NCBI GenBank assembly: GCA_031769625.1
Contig: JAUIMM010000687.1
Span: 1 to 64,000, forward strand
Reading direction: 5' to 3'
DNA length: 64,000 bases
Source of the DNA: Taudactylus pleione
Taxonomy: Eukaryota; Chordata; Amphibia; Anura; Myobatrachidae
Part shown: positions 7,801 through 18,185 of the stretch, in pieces
How the letters are laid out: every line of letters starts with the position of its first letter
Position numbering within the stretch: position 1 is the stretch's first letter
Position numbers and translations under genes: made by a program
The notes under the pieces: generated by a model
What the model was told of the DNA's origin: nothing
What the model saw: only the letters and a program-made list of their open reading frames with translations
The model's database searches: none

Positions 7801-10420
7801 TTGGAGTTTGTTCCCAAGCCTAGTGTTGGATGGGAGCCTGCAGACCCTTGTATTCTAAGGAGCCTTTTGGCGCCATGGATGTCAAAGATGGGCTTCATGG
7901 TTCTGACTTGATGGGGAGAAATGAGGCTCATGTGCCCAGTGCATTTTTGCTGTTTCTTGAATGATTGGAGCACTCCCCTAGGTCACTTCAGGCCTAACGG
8001 CATGATGCTGTACTGCTGCAGCCAATAGGTTTTGCTTGGTACTGTGGAAAAATCTACCATGATCCAATACAGGGAAGCCTTAGTTCTAGACAGCGCTGTA
8101 GTGCATAACCACAACCTCAAGAACATCACGGGTCCTATATATATTTATATATATATTATTTTTTTTTTTATTATTATTGTTTTTTACAGAAGCCATAGAA
8201 GTATGCTCCAATCACCCAGGAGAGTGTAAAAGCATGCTGTGCAAATAAGCACCATTTCTCTTTAACCCACAAAAGCCAAAGACCCATCATCACAGAGCAC
8301 CAGGGTACACCTTAGATTCAGGGTCTTCAGGCTCTCTTATGTCTCAAAGCTTGGGGGCTGCGCTTCTGATTTGGTACTTATCAGACACAAGCAGCTACCT
8401 CACATAGAGAGACATTGATAATTGCTGATGAACACAATGGGTAGTTTAAATCATATACTATTACAATTAGGGAGAGCTATTTTTAAATAAAAAATAAATA
8501 CATGTATATATTTATTAGAATTTCCAGTACTTATCATATGCTAATTACCAGTAATTCAATGCTTAAATGTTAACTAAGCAGATAGATAGCGCACACATTA
8601 CTTCATTTATAAGCATAAAGTTTAGCTGCAAAGTATTTTGCATATATACAAATTATGTTGCAGCTGGTACATTTTAAGTGTAAATGAAGTAATATTTGCA
8701 CTGTTTGCCCACTTAGTTGACTTTAAAAGATTAAATATATGATGCTTAGCATATGGTAAGTATTATAAATGTAAACACATATACATTGATTTATAATGGT
8801 ATTTGATATAAAGTGGTTTATAAAAAGATTATTTATGCTTTGTTCTCAAGTATGGTCAGCTCATTGGGTCAGAGCTTGGGCTGGTAGTTAGAAACTGCAG
8901 CAGTAAATTAGGAGCATGGTATCTAGGAGACAGCACTGCAACTCCAAACCAAACAGCAGATGCACCCCTGTATTTGTGTCCTTTTCTCCGATATATGTTT
9001 TTTCATTTGGCCTGGTTCAATTTCCCCCCCATGCTTTCCTTCTCCTTTTTAATCTACACTTTAATTTCTTTGATTTAATGTTACCAAAAGAGAGCAGAGG
9101 ATTTCAATGTCATTTAGAGCCTTGGAGTTATTACTTTTTTTTTCAATTCATCTCTATGTTATCAATTTAACATATGCAGACTTTTTTCCCTCCCTCTCTT
9201 TCTCTCTGGGTGCATGATTTGTGAATGCACTGCCTCCTGCAAGCCTCTGCCACATCCACAAACCAACTGGCAGCCTTTCTTTCTTCATGTCTTCTCTCGG
9301 CAGTTAATCAGACAGTCTAGAACCTTAATTGGAATGTTAACAGTGTTTACAGAATGTTCAGGAGTCTACGGAATATTCATACTGTCCACAGAATGTTCAG
9401 GAGTGGCTGCCATGCAGTCACCATGGCATTAGAATGTAAACAGTCAGCTAGCAGATTCTGCCACTATAACAACATTCTTCTATGATGTCACAATCTACTG
9501 CTGCTTATAACCATTGCACTTCCTTGAAGAAGCCCACTTGAGGGAGACAAAGACCTCAAGATTCATCATATCACTGCTTGTTCTTGCAAATGGAGAAAAT
9601 GAATGCCTCCAGCTGGTCCAAAGTCAAACAATGAGGAAAATTCAAGCATTACACACCTAAAATATATTTTCAAAATATGACAGAAATTATCTGAATAGTA
9701 AATGTGAACTACTCTAGCATATTTTGCCTCAATATAGAAATGTAACAAATATCCAAGTTGTTGGAAGTAATGGAGAGCAATTCATGCCTCCAACAGTTGT
9801 ATCCATGTGGTTGCCCCTGCAATGGTGCGAAAAAGTCAAAACCGGAGACCTGATAAACAATTTCCAAATGGCATTGCAGAAGTGTCATAGGGGTTGGATA
9901 ATCATAACACAATAGAATATATTCATTATTTAATTAGCCAATCCTCCGCAAATACATCCACTTTACAGGGACTTTGACTTTAGTCCCAGAATTAGGCCTG
10001 AATAGAGGCAGATAAATGGAGACAAGACATGGAGGCAAAATGCGACACCAAAAGATCAGTCCTCTTCTTATCAGTTGTTTAATGAATCATATGAAGTGTT
10101 TATAAATGCAAAAGTGCAAACAGGTGAGTGCAGCAGCAGGTTGTATTGACATGTGATTGTAGAACAAGCACTGGGGGCATAGGCCTCATTTCTCCCCATC
10201 CCCTCAGAGCAAAATGGCCCCCATTGAGGGGAAAAAAATGAATCTTCAGGTCCCCCTTCACCGATACTAGTGGGACCCATGAGCACCCTTGATCCCTGGA
10301 GCCATTTTTTTTCAATAAATGGTCTCCTTAATTGTAATGGCATATGATTTATACTACCCCTAATGGTATTTGTGATTTCTGTTCCTTTCTTCCACATGTT
10401 ACATGGCTACTTTTGTATGT
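7789..10420 (+). repeat. Satellite unit U2 (2632 bp)
   Basis: Same content and length as U1. It has the standard TTTTGGCGCC and, near its 3' end (about 10037), CAAAATG where U1 has CACAATG. Short TA tract. No gene seen. Confidence 0.95.
8528..8762. mobile_element. MITE-like palindrome in U2
   Basis: Same 235-bp foldback as at 5896-6130, at the same place in the unit. Confidence 0.7.
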
Positions 10421-13055
10421 GATGTAACAAAGTTGGAGTTTGTTCCCAAGCCTAGTGTTGGATGGGAGCCTGCAGACCCTTGTATTCTAAGGAGCCTTTT
10501 GGCGCCATGGATGTCAAAGATGGGCTTCATGGTTCTGACTTGATGGGGAGAAATGAGGCTCATGTGCCCAGTGCATTTTTGCTGTTTCTTGAATGATTGG
10601 AGCACTCCCCTAGGTCACTTCAGGCCTAACGGCATGATGCTGTACTGCTGCAGCCAATAGGTTTTGCTTGGTACTGTGGAAAAATCTACCATGATCCAAT
10701 ACAGGGAAGCCTTAGTTCTAGACAGCGCTGTAGTGCATAACCACAACCTCAAGAACATCACGGGTCCTATATATATTTATATATATATTATTTTTTTTTT
10801 TTTTATTATTATTGTTTTTTACAGAAGCCATAGAAGTATGCTCCAATCACCCAGGAGAGTGTAAAAGCATGCTGTGCAAATAAGCACCATTTCTCTTTAA
10901 CCCACAAAAGCCAAAGACCCATCATCACAGAGCACCAGGGTACACCTTAGATTCAGGGTCTTCAGGCTCTCTTATGTCTCAAAGCTTGGGGGCTGCACTT
11001 CTGATTTGGTACTTATCAGACACAAGCAGCTACCTCACATAGAGAGACATTGATAATTGCTGATGAACACAATGGGTAGTTTAAATCATATACTATTACA
11101 ATTAGGGAGAGCTATTTTTAAATAAAAAATAAATACATGTATATATTTATTAGAATTTCCAGTACTTATCATATGCTAATTACCAGTAATTCAATGCTTA
11201 AATGTTAACTAAGCAGATAGATAGCGCACACATTACTTCATTTATAAGCATAAAGTTTAGCTGCAAAGTATTTTGCATATATACAAATTATGTTGCAGCT
11301 GGTACATTTTAAGTGTAAATGAAGTAATATTTGCACTGTTTGCCCACTTAGTTGACTTTAAAAGATTAAATATATGATGCTTAGCATATGGTAAGTATTA
11401 TAAATGTAAACACATATACATTGATTTATAATGGTATTTGATATAAAGTGGTTTATAAAAAGATTATTTATGCTTTGTTCTCAAGTATGGTCAGCTCATT
11501 GGGTCAGAGCTTGGGCTGGTAGTTAGAAACTGCAGCAGTAAATTAGGAGCATGGTATCTAGGAGACAGCACTGCAACTCCAAACCAAACAGCAGATGCAC
11601 CCCTGTATTTGTGTCCTTTTCTCCGATATATGTTTTTTCATTTGGCCTGGTTCAATTTCCCCCCCATGCTTTCCTTCTCCTTTTTAATCTACACTTTAAT
11701 TTCTTTGATTTAATGTTACCAAAAGAGAGCAGAGGATTTCAATGTCATTTAGAGCCTTGGAGTTATTACTTTTTTTTTCAATTCATCTCTATGTTATCAA
11801 TTTAACATATGCAGACTTTTTTCCCTCCCTCTCTTTCTCTCTGGGTGCATGATTTGTGAATGCACTGCCTCCTGCAAGCCTCTGCCACATCCACAAACCA
11901 ACTGGCAGCCTTTCTTTCTTCATGTCTTCTCTCGGCAGTTAATCAGACAGTCTAGAACCTTAATTGGAATGTTAACAGTGTTTACAGAATGTTCAGGAGT
12001 CTACGGAATATTCATACTGTCCACAGAATGTTCAGGAGTGGCTGCCATGCAGTCACCATGGCATTAGAATGTAAACAGTCAGCTAGCAGATTCTGCCACT
12101 ATAACAACATTCTTCTATGATGTCACAATCTACTGCTGCTTATAACCATTGCACTTCCTTGAAGAAGCCCACTTGAGGGAGACAAAGACCTCAAGATTCA
12201 TCATATCACTGCTTGTTCTTGCAAATGGAGAAAATGAATGCCTCCAGCTGGTCCAAAGTCAAACAATGAGGAAAATTCAAGCATTACACACCTAAAATAT
12301 ATTTTCAAAATATGACAGAAATTATCTGAATAGTAAATGTGAACTACTCTAGCATATTTTGCCTCAATATAGAAATGTAACAAATATCCAAGTTGTTGGA
12401 AGTAATGGAGAGCAATTCATGCCTCCAACAGTTGTATCCATGTGGTTGCCCCTGCAATGGTGCGAAAAAGTCAAAACCGGAGACCTGATAAACAATTTCC
12501 AAATGGCATTGCAGAAGTGTCATAGGGGTTGGATAATCATAACACAATAGAATATATTCATTATTTAATTAGCCAATCCTCCGCAAATACATCCACTTTA
12601 CAGGGACTTTGACTTTAGTCCCAGAATTAGGCCTGAATAGAGGCAGATAAATGGAGACAAGACATGGAGGCAAAATGCGACACCAAAAGATCAGTCCTCT
12701 TCTTATCAGTTGTTTAATGAATCATATGAAGTGTTTATAAATGCAAAAGTGCAAACAGGTGAGTGCAGCAGCAGGTTGTATTGACATGTGATTGTAGAAC
12801 AAGCACTGGGGGCATAGGCCTCATTTCTCCCCATCCCCTCAGAGCAAAATGGCCCCCATTGAGGGGAAAAAAATGAATCTTCAGGTCCCCCTTCACCGAT
12901 ACTAGTGGGACCCATGAGCACCCTTGATCCCTGGAGCCATTTTTTTTCAATAAATGGTCTCCTTAATTGTAATGGCATATGATTTATACTACCCCTAATG
13001 GTATTTGTGATTTCTGTTCCTTTCTTCCACATGTTACATGGCTACTTTTGTATGT
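10421..13055 (+). repeat. Satellite unit U3 (2635 bp), followed by LINE copy 2
   Basis: Three extra T in the T-rich tract explain the 2635-bp length; U6 shares this form. Private GCTGCACTTC near 10995 where others have GCTGCGCTTC. The unit ends TTTTGTATGT, directly joined to the LINE 5' end at 13056. No gene seen. Confidence 0.95.
11163..11397. mobile_element. MITE-like palindrome in U3
   Basis: Same 235-bp foldback as in the other units. Confidence 0.7.
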
Positions 13056-13217
13056 CATGTAGCAGGATGTGATCCTCGGCCATTTTGGCTAGGACCAGGT
13101 GTGGTGTAATTGCTGCATCTGGTCTGGTTGGAAGGAATCAGGGTCTCCTTGCTAGGGGATCCTGGGACGTTGATTTGTGATTGCCTACTGCTGTTTGGAG
13201 TCCTTGAGGCTGCCAGG
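13056..13217 (+). promoter_or_regulatory. LINE 5' UTR with U2 snRNA-like head (copy 2)
   Basis: Bases 13075-13106 read CTCGGCC, A, TTTTGGCTA and then a transition-rich match to the following U2 bases through GTGT. Against vertebrate U2 snRNA from its eighth nucleotide (recalled, not searched) about 28 of 32 aligned positions match, with one inserted A and four transitions. GATCCTCGGCC (13071-13081) and GGCTAGGACC (13087-13096) can fold into a stem like U2 stem-loop I with an ATTTT loop. This end may act as promoter or RNA structure. The first 18 bases also resemble the satellite target (ATGTAGCA, ATGTGAT). Confidence 0.6.
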
Positions 13218-14735
13218 ATGTCTGGATTGAAGAATACCATTCGCTTTAAATATGCTGAGGAGGTTACTGGTCAAAGAAGAACCCTGCGTACTTTATGGGA
13301 CAGAATTTTGGTTGGTCTGGCTGGGGTAAGTAAGGAGGAGATTTACTGTATTCAAGAGTTTCCTTCAACTGGGATTTATGATGTGACTTTTTGCCATCCT
13401 GAGAACTGCCTGAATGCATTTGAGAGGGTTAAAACCTTTGCAAAAGACCCTTTATTACATGGAATTGAGGTGTTGCCTTTATTTATGGGAGCAGAGAGGC
13501 CATTAACGGTGCACATGTACAACCCCTTTGTGGAGCCAGACATTATTAGAGCTTTTCTGTCCAGGTATTGCTCTTCAGTTCGTGGAGGAATTCGCCTAGA
13601 AAATTATGTCGGCATATTTAACGGCAAGACTAAATTTTGGGTACGCTTGAGACTGGATCCCAGTGGCATTGGTGGAGTTATGCACCCTCCTGGGAACTTT
13701 AATATTGGAGGAGCTAGAGGGTACTTGTTTTATCCTGACCAGCCTTTTTTTTGCAGGAGTTGCTTTAAGTATGGCCATACTAAGGAAAATTGCAGTGTGG
13801 GAAAATGTTGCAGAAACTGTGGTTTGCCTGGGCATGAAGCTGCAGAATGTCCTCAGGCACGAAAGTGTGACATATGTGGGGATACTGGTCATGTTATGAG
13901 GAGCTGCCCTAAAGGGCCTGAGGAAATGGCTAAGGATACGAGAAGGCTGCATGAACAGCTTAATGTACCATCACATTCTGGGAGTGGAATAGTTAACAGG
14001 AGTGAGAGTAATGCTGAAACACCTGCTGTTAATGAGGCTGAGCTGCTGGAACAGGAGAGGCAGTTTAAGTTTAAAGTGGAGATGGTGGAAAGATATGGGT
14101 TTAAGACTGTGTGGGAGGCTGAGAAAGGCAATGTGCCTGCTTCAGTTGTTGGACAAGTTGTCTCCCCTGTTTCACAAGTCAGTTCCTCCCCTCCTGCTTT
14201 GAGTGGCACTGCTAACATAGCAGAGTTTCCAGACACCTCAGCAAGTCCTTCTGATAGCAATGCTACAGCATCCTTGCAATGTCATTGGAGTGAATCCGAA
14301 TCTGATTTTGACACCGTGTCTGGTTGTGGAAGTAGTCCTGCAACTGTTAGGAGTTCAGACGATCTGGATGGTTTTACCTCTGTAAATAGGAATCGTGGAG
14401 TAGCGACTGGTAGCGCTTTAAAGCGCCCACGGCTGGATGTGAAGGTTGCAGTAACTACAAGTAATCGTTTTGAAGGCCTGCCAGTAGAAGAGGGTGATAT
14501 GGAGGTAGCCAGCCAGGAGGTGGTGGTGATGGCTGGTCAGCCTGTCTCAGATACTGGCATGCAGTCTGCTGGGTGTTTGCCTGGCACAGTTGATGCTACA
14601 GTCCCTATGGAAGCTATTGATCAGCCTGCTCAGTGTATTCAGACTGAGGGTGGTGTGCAGGGGGATTCGCCTGCTCAGCCTTTTTTGAGCACTGGTGATG
14701 TTGAATCCTTTATTGATGTATGTAGTGGGAAATGA
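13218..14735 (+). CDS. LINE ORF1 protein, copy 2 (complete, 505 aa)
   Basis: RNA-binding ORF1 protein, expected to package LINE RNA. The start chosen is ATG 13218 (MSGLKNTIRF), which has A at -3; the frame is open upstream to 13110 but contains no ATG there. Residues 1-170 look like RRM-type folds, with VHMYNPFVEPDIIRAFL the most typical part. Zinc knuckles: C179-C182-H187-C192, C198-C201-H206-C211 and C217-C220-H225-C230. Residues about 245-505 are low-complexity Ser/Thr/Val-rich, with a short Glu/Arg-rich segment that may be helical and a KRPRLD basic motif at 402 that could be a nuclear localisation signal. The stop TGA is followed by two further in-frame stops before ORF2. No esterase or coiled-coil L1 ORF1 trimer domain is evident. 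Confidence 0.92.
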   Translation: MSGLKNTIRFKYAEEVTGQRRTLRTLWDRILVGLAGVSKEEIYCIQEFPSTGIYDVTFCHPENCLNAFERVKTFAKDPLLHGIEVLPLFMGAERPLTVHMYNPFVEPDIIRAFLSRYCSSVRGGIRLENYVGIFNGKTKFWVRLRLDPSGIGGVMHPPGNFNIGGARGYLFYPDQPFFCRSCFKYGHTKENCSVGKCCRNCGLPGHEAAECPQARKCDICGDTGHVMRSCPKGPEEMAKDTRRLHEQLNVPSHSGSGIVNRSESNAETPAVNEAELLEQERQFKFKVEMVERYGFKTVWEAEKGNVPASVVGQVVSPVSQVSSSPPALSGTANIAEFPDTSASPSDSNATASLQCHWSESESDFDTVSGCGSSPATVRSSDDLDGFTSVNRNRGVATGSALKRPRLDVKVAVTTSNRFEGLPVEEGDMEVASQEVVVMAGQPVSDTGMQSAGCLPGTVDATVPMEAIDQPAQCIQTEGGVQGDSPAQPFLSTGDVESFIDVCSGK

Positions 14736-14792
14736 ATGTTGGCAATGTAGTCATGATGTAATGTGCTGCTTTCTTATAATTTGCCTGGCGCG

Positions 14793-17700
14793 ATGTCTAT
14801 ATCTATAATTTCCCAAAATGTAAGGGTATTTAAGTCCAATGCCAGGAGAGCCGCAATTTTGGAAGATATTAGGGCTAAAGGGGGGGATTTAATTTGTTTA
14901 CAGGAGTGTGGCATATGTGAAGCTCCTAAACAAGATGAATGGCCACATGGTGCTGCAATATGGTCTGGTTCTGCATTAAATAGAAATGATGGCGTGGGGG
15001 TATTAGCCCAGAGTAGGGAGATTTCCTTTGAATCCTATGTCATTATTGAGCAGGGTCGTTGCATTTTGGTTGATATTTGTTTTAGAGGGATTAAATTAAG
15101 GGTCATTAATGTTTATGCGCCAGTTAATTTGATTGAGCGCAAAGAGTTGTTTGAAAAGATTGTATATTTTTTACCAGGTAAAACACCTGTTATTTTGATT
15201 GGTGACATGAATTGTATAATTGAGGTGCAGGGAAGGCAGAGCGTTTGTACGAGTAAGGTGGATGTGACTGGTAATATGTTAAAAAGAATGATTGTGGATT
15301 TTGATTTAGTGGATGCTGCAAGTGTGTGTACTGGTGGTAAGCCATTATTTACTTATAAGGCTGATAGAGGAATGATTGAGTCTCGTTTGGATTATGTTTT
15401 TGTTACTAAAGTTTTGAAGTGTGTTAGTTTTGTGCAAGTGAGTGTGTCTTACTCTGATCATGAGTGTCTGATATGTAAGGTAGAATGTAAGAATGGTGTG
15501 AGGCATGGGAAAGGTGTGTGGAAGCTGAATGTACGGTTGCTTGAAGATGACCAAGTTAGAAAACATTTCTTTAAAAATTATGCTAAATGGCAGATGTGTA
15601 AAAGTGAGTTTGTGAATGTGCTTGATTGGTGGGAATGGGTGAAGATGAAAGTGGGTGTGTTTTTCAGAAGAAGTGGCCATATTGTGGCTCGGCGCAAGCG
15701 TAATAGGTATGAATGGTTGAATAAGAGATTGTGGTTTTTGTATAGGATGAGAGAAATGGGGCAAGAGGTTGCAGATGATATTAAGGCAGTGAGGTTTGAG
15801 GTGAATAAGATGTTGGAGGAGAGGGGTAGACAGATTATATATAGTGCGAAAGTTGAACATATGGAGAAGGATGAAAGATGTAGCAGGTTTTTTTTCAAAA
15901 AGATATGTGGAGGGTCTAAGGCTATGGATGTGGTATTGGATGATCGTGGTATGGAAGTGGGTGCGGAAGATGTTATGTTTGAGGTTGAGAAATTTTATAA
16001 GAAATTGTATGAATGGAAGGTGGGTGATGGAGATATGCAGAGTGAGGTGTTGAGTGCTGTTAGTGAAAAAGTCAATATGGGTGATTGTGATTTATTATTG
16101 AATGATATGTCTGAGGATGAGGTGAAAGATGTATTGAAGAGCATGGGGAGGAATAAATCTCCTGGTAAGGATGGTTTGCCTGTTGAATTTTATATGAGTA
16201 TGTGGGATGTTGTGAAAGTTGATTTGGTTGAAGTCATGCGTTATATTTTTGTGAATGGCCAGATGAATGATTCTATGAAAGAAGGTGTGGTTGTTTTAAT
16301 TCATAAAAAAGGTGATAGGCGGTGTTTGGCAAATTGGAGGCCTATTACACTATTGAACTCCGATTATAAGTTGTTTGCAAAGCTGATAGCATGTCGTATG
16401 AGAGTGGTTATTAGTCAGGTGATTGGTGAGGAGCAGGTATGTGCGGTCCCAGGACGTCGTATGCATGATAATTTAATGTTGTTGCGTGATATGATAGGTG
16501 ATTGTCTAGTAAGAAAGCAGAAGATGTATGTGATGGCGCTTGATTTCGAAAAAGCATATGATAGAGTGTCTCATGTATTTATGTTTAATGTTCTGGTGCG
16601 GATGGGTTTTCCTGGGGAGTTTGTGAATAAGATTAGATGTTTGTATGCAGGTGCTTGTAGTAGATTGTTGGTGAATGGGTATTTGAGTGAGCATGTTAGT
16701 ATTGAGTCTGGGGTACGTCAGGGTTGTCCTTTGTCTCCTATTATGTTCATTTGTGTGCTTGAGCCTTTGTTATGTATGTTGCGTAGGGATAAGGTTGTTA
16801 GAGGTTTTTTGGTGCCTGGAAGTAATGGGAGATGTGTGAAAACACTAGCTTATATGGATGATGTGGTTGTTGTGGGTGGAAGTAAGGTTACTTTGGACAG
16901 AGCAAAATTATTAATACAGTTGTTTTGTGGGGCATCTGCCTTTAAGGTTAATTGGGACAAGTCCAAAGTGAAAGGGTTTGGGGACAGTAGTGTGAGGGAT
17001 AGTCAGATGGAGTGTGTGTCAGGTGGGATAAAGGTGTTAGGGGTTATTTTTGATGAGTGTCTGAATGGTAAGGAAAGTTGGGATGAAGTAGGGAGGAAAG
17101 TGGCTAAAAAGCTTAACTTTTGGAATTTAAGAAAATTGACTATGTTTGGGAAGGTTCTAATTATTAAAGCAGTGGTGTTACCTATGTTATTGCATATTGC
17201 AAATGTGTTTCCGCCAGGTTCCCGGGGTGTGAGGAAGATTAATAGAATGCTGTTTCTTTTCTTTTGGGGATGTAAGATGGAGCGTCTGAAACGTGAACAT
17301 GTGATGAAAGAGTGGCAGAATGGAGGTATGAGGTTTCCAAATTTAGAAGTGTATTTTGGGTTGAATTATATTGCTCAAGTTTTGAGATTGATGGAGATTG
17401 ATAGTAAGGCTGCTTATATGATGAAATATATGGCTGGTTGGATGATGTGTGGCTTGAAGTGGCGTGTCAGGGAAAATGCAGTGCCAATGGCGTTTAGAGT
17501 GTGTAATTGGTATAGTGTGATTGAAGTGTTTGTGAGGAAATTTGATTTATTAGGGGTGAGTGTGAAGGACTTCAGAGAAAGGAAGAATGTTATTAAAATG
17601 TTGAAGGGGCGTGAGGAGGTTTGTCTTATTGATGGTTTGACTTCCACAGATAGTGTGAGAACATGGAAGATGATTAATGTGAGTGGTTTGAATAATAGAC

Positions 17701-18185
17701 AGAGGGAGGTGGTATGGATGAAGCTTCATGGTGTGTTGTCTGTGAGACAAGTGCTGTTGAAAAGACATTTGGTTTTGTCAGAAGAGTGTCCACGGGAAGG
17801 GTGTAGAGGTTTTGAGAGTGTGATCCATTTGTTTTGGAATTGTTCATATGCACAGCGTGTGTGGAAGGATTTGGGTGGTTTGATAAAAGAGTTGTCTGGG
17901 ATTCAGGTGATGTCATGGAAGGTGGCTATGTTTGGGCTGGGTGCGTGTGGTAGTGTGAATGAAAGGTTGCTGTGGCTAATTATGGTATGTGTTTCGGAAG
18001 TTTTGTGGGATGTTAGGAATATTTATGTGTTTAGACGAGATGATATTGATGCAAGGGAATGTATTCATATGATACTGGGGAAACTTTACACATGTTATAT
18101 GTGGGATAAGCATGCTGGTGGGGGGGAGGATGCAGAGGGGTTGTGGAAACATAGGAAATGGAAAGAAATTGTTTGTTTAAGTTAG
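14793..18185 (+). CDS. LINE ORF2 polyprotein, copy 2: endonuclease and reverse transcriptase (1130 aa)
   Basis: Intact ORF2, in the same reading frame as ORF1 and 57 nt downstream, so expression probably relies on reinitiation. APE endonuclease: N9, E38, NVYAP 106, D138 and N140 of GDMN, SRLDYVF 197, D222-H223. Reverse transcriptase: SPGKDG 456, D584 (motif A), GVRQGCPLSP 640 (motif B), YMDD 687-690 (motif C). Most LINEs have FADD or YADD here, so methionine is unusual. A thumb-like region follows, then CCHC C999-C1004-H1012-C1017. No RNase H is visible. The coding strand is very poor in C, sometimes one or two per 60 bases. Gly is present where copy 1 has Arg near 17553. Confidence 0.95.
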   Translation: MSISIISQNVRVFKSNARRAAILEDIRAKGGDLICLQECGICEAPKQDEWPHGAAIWSGSALNRNDGVGVLAQSREISFESYVIIEQGRCILVDICFRGIKLRVINVYAPVNLIERKELFEKIVYFLPGKTPVILIGDMNCIIEVQGRQSVCTSKVDVTGNMLKRMIVDFDLVDAASVCTGGKPLFTYKADRGMIESRLDYVFVTKVLKCVSFVQVSVSYSDHECLICKVECKNGVRHGKGVWKLNVRLLEDDQVRKHFFKNYAKWQMCKSEFVNVLDWWEWVKMKVGVFFRRSGHIVARRKRNRYEWLNKRLWFLYRMREMGQEVADDIKAVRFEVNKMLEERGRQIIYSAKVEHMEKDERCSRFFFKKICGGSKAMDVVLDDRGMEVGAEDVMFEVEKFYKKLYEWKVGDGDMQSEVLSAVSEKVNMGDCDLLLNDMSEDEVKDVLKSMGRNKSPGKDGLPVEFYMSMWDVVKVDLVEVMRYIFVNGQMNDSMKEGVVVLIHKKGDRRCLANWRPITLLNSDYKLFAKLIACRMRVVISQVIGEEQVCAVPGRRMHDNLMLLRDMIGDCLVRKQKMYVMALDFEKAYDRVSHVFMFNVLVRMGFPGEFVNKIRCLYAGACSRLLVNGYLSEHVSIESGVRQGCPLSPIMFICVLEPLLCMLRRDKVVRGFLVPGSNGRCVKTLAYMDDVVVVGGSKVTLDRAKLLIQLFCGASAFKVNWDKSKVKGFGDSSVRDSQMECVSGGIKVLGVIFDECLNGKESWDEVGRKVAKKLNFWNLRKLTMFGKVLIIKAVVLPMLLHIANVFPPGSRGVRKINRMLFLFFWGCKMERLKREHVMKEWQNGGMRFPNLEVYFGLNYIAQVLRLMEIDSKAAYMMKYMAGWMMCGLKWRVRENAVPMAFRVCNWYSVIEVFVRKFDLLGVSVKDFRERKNVIKMLKGREEVCLIDGLTSTDSVRTWKMINVSGLNNRQREVVWMKLHGVLSVRQVLLKRHLVLSEECPREGCRGFESVIHLFWNCSYAQRVWKDLGGLIKELSGIQVMSWKVAMFGLGACGSVNERLLWLIMVCVSEVLWDVRNIYVFRRDDIDARECIHMILGKLYTCYMWDKHAGGGEDAEGLWKHRKWKEIVCLS

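Noticed and set aside
13110..13217. N-terminal extension of ORF1 from 13110 and of ORF2 from 14763
   Set aside because: These begin at TTG and GTG. The first ATG codons in frame are 13218 and 14793, and both give sensible N-termini.
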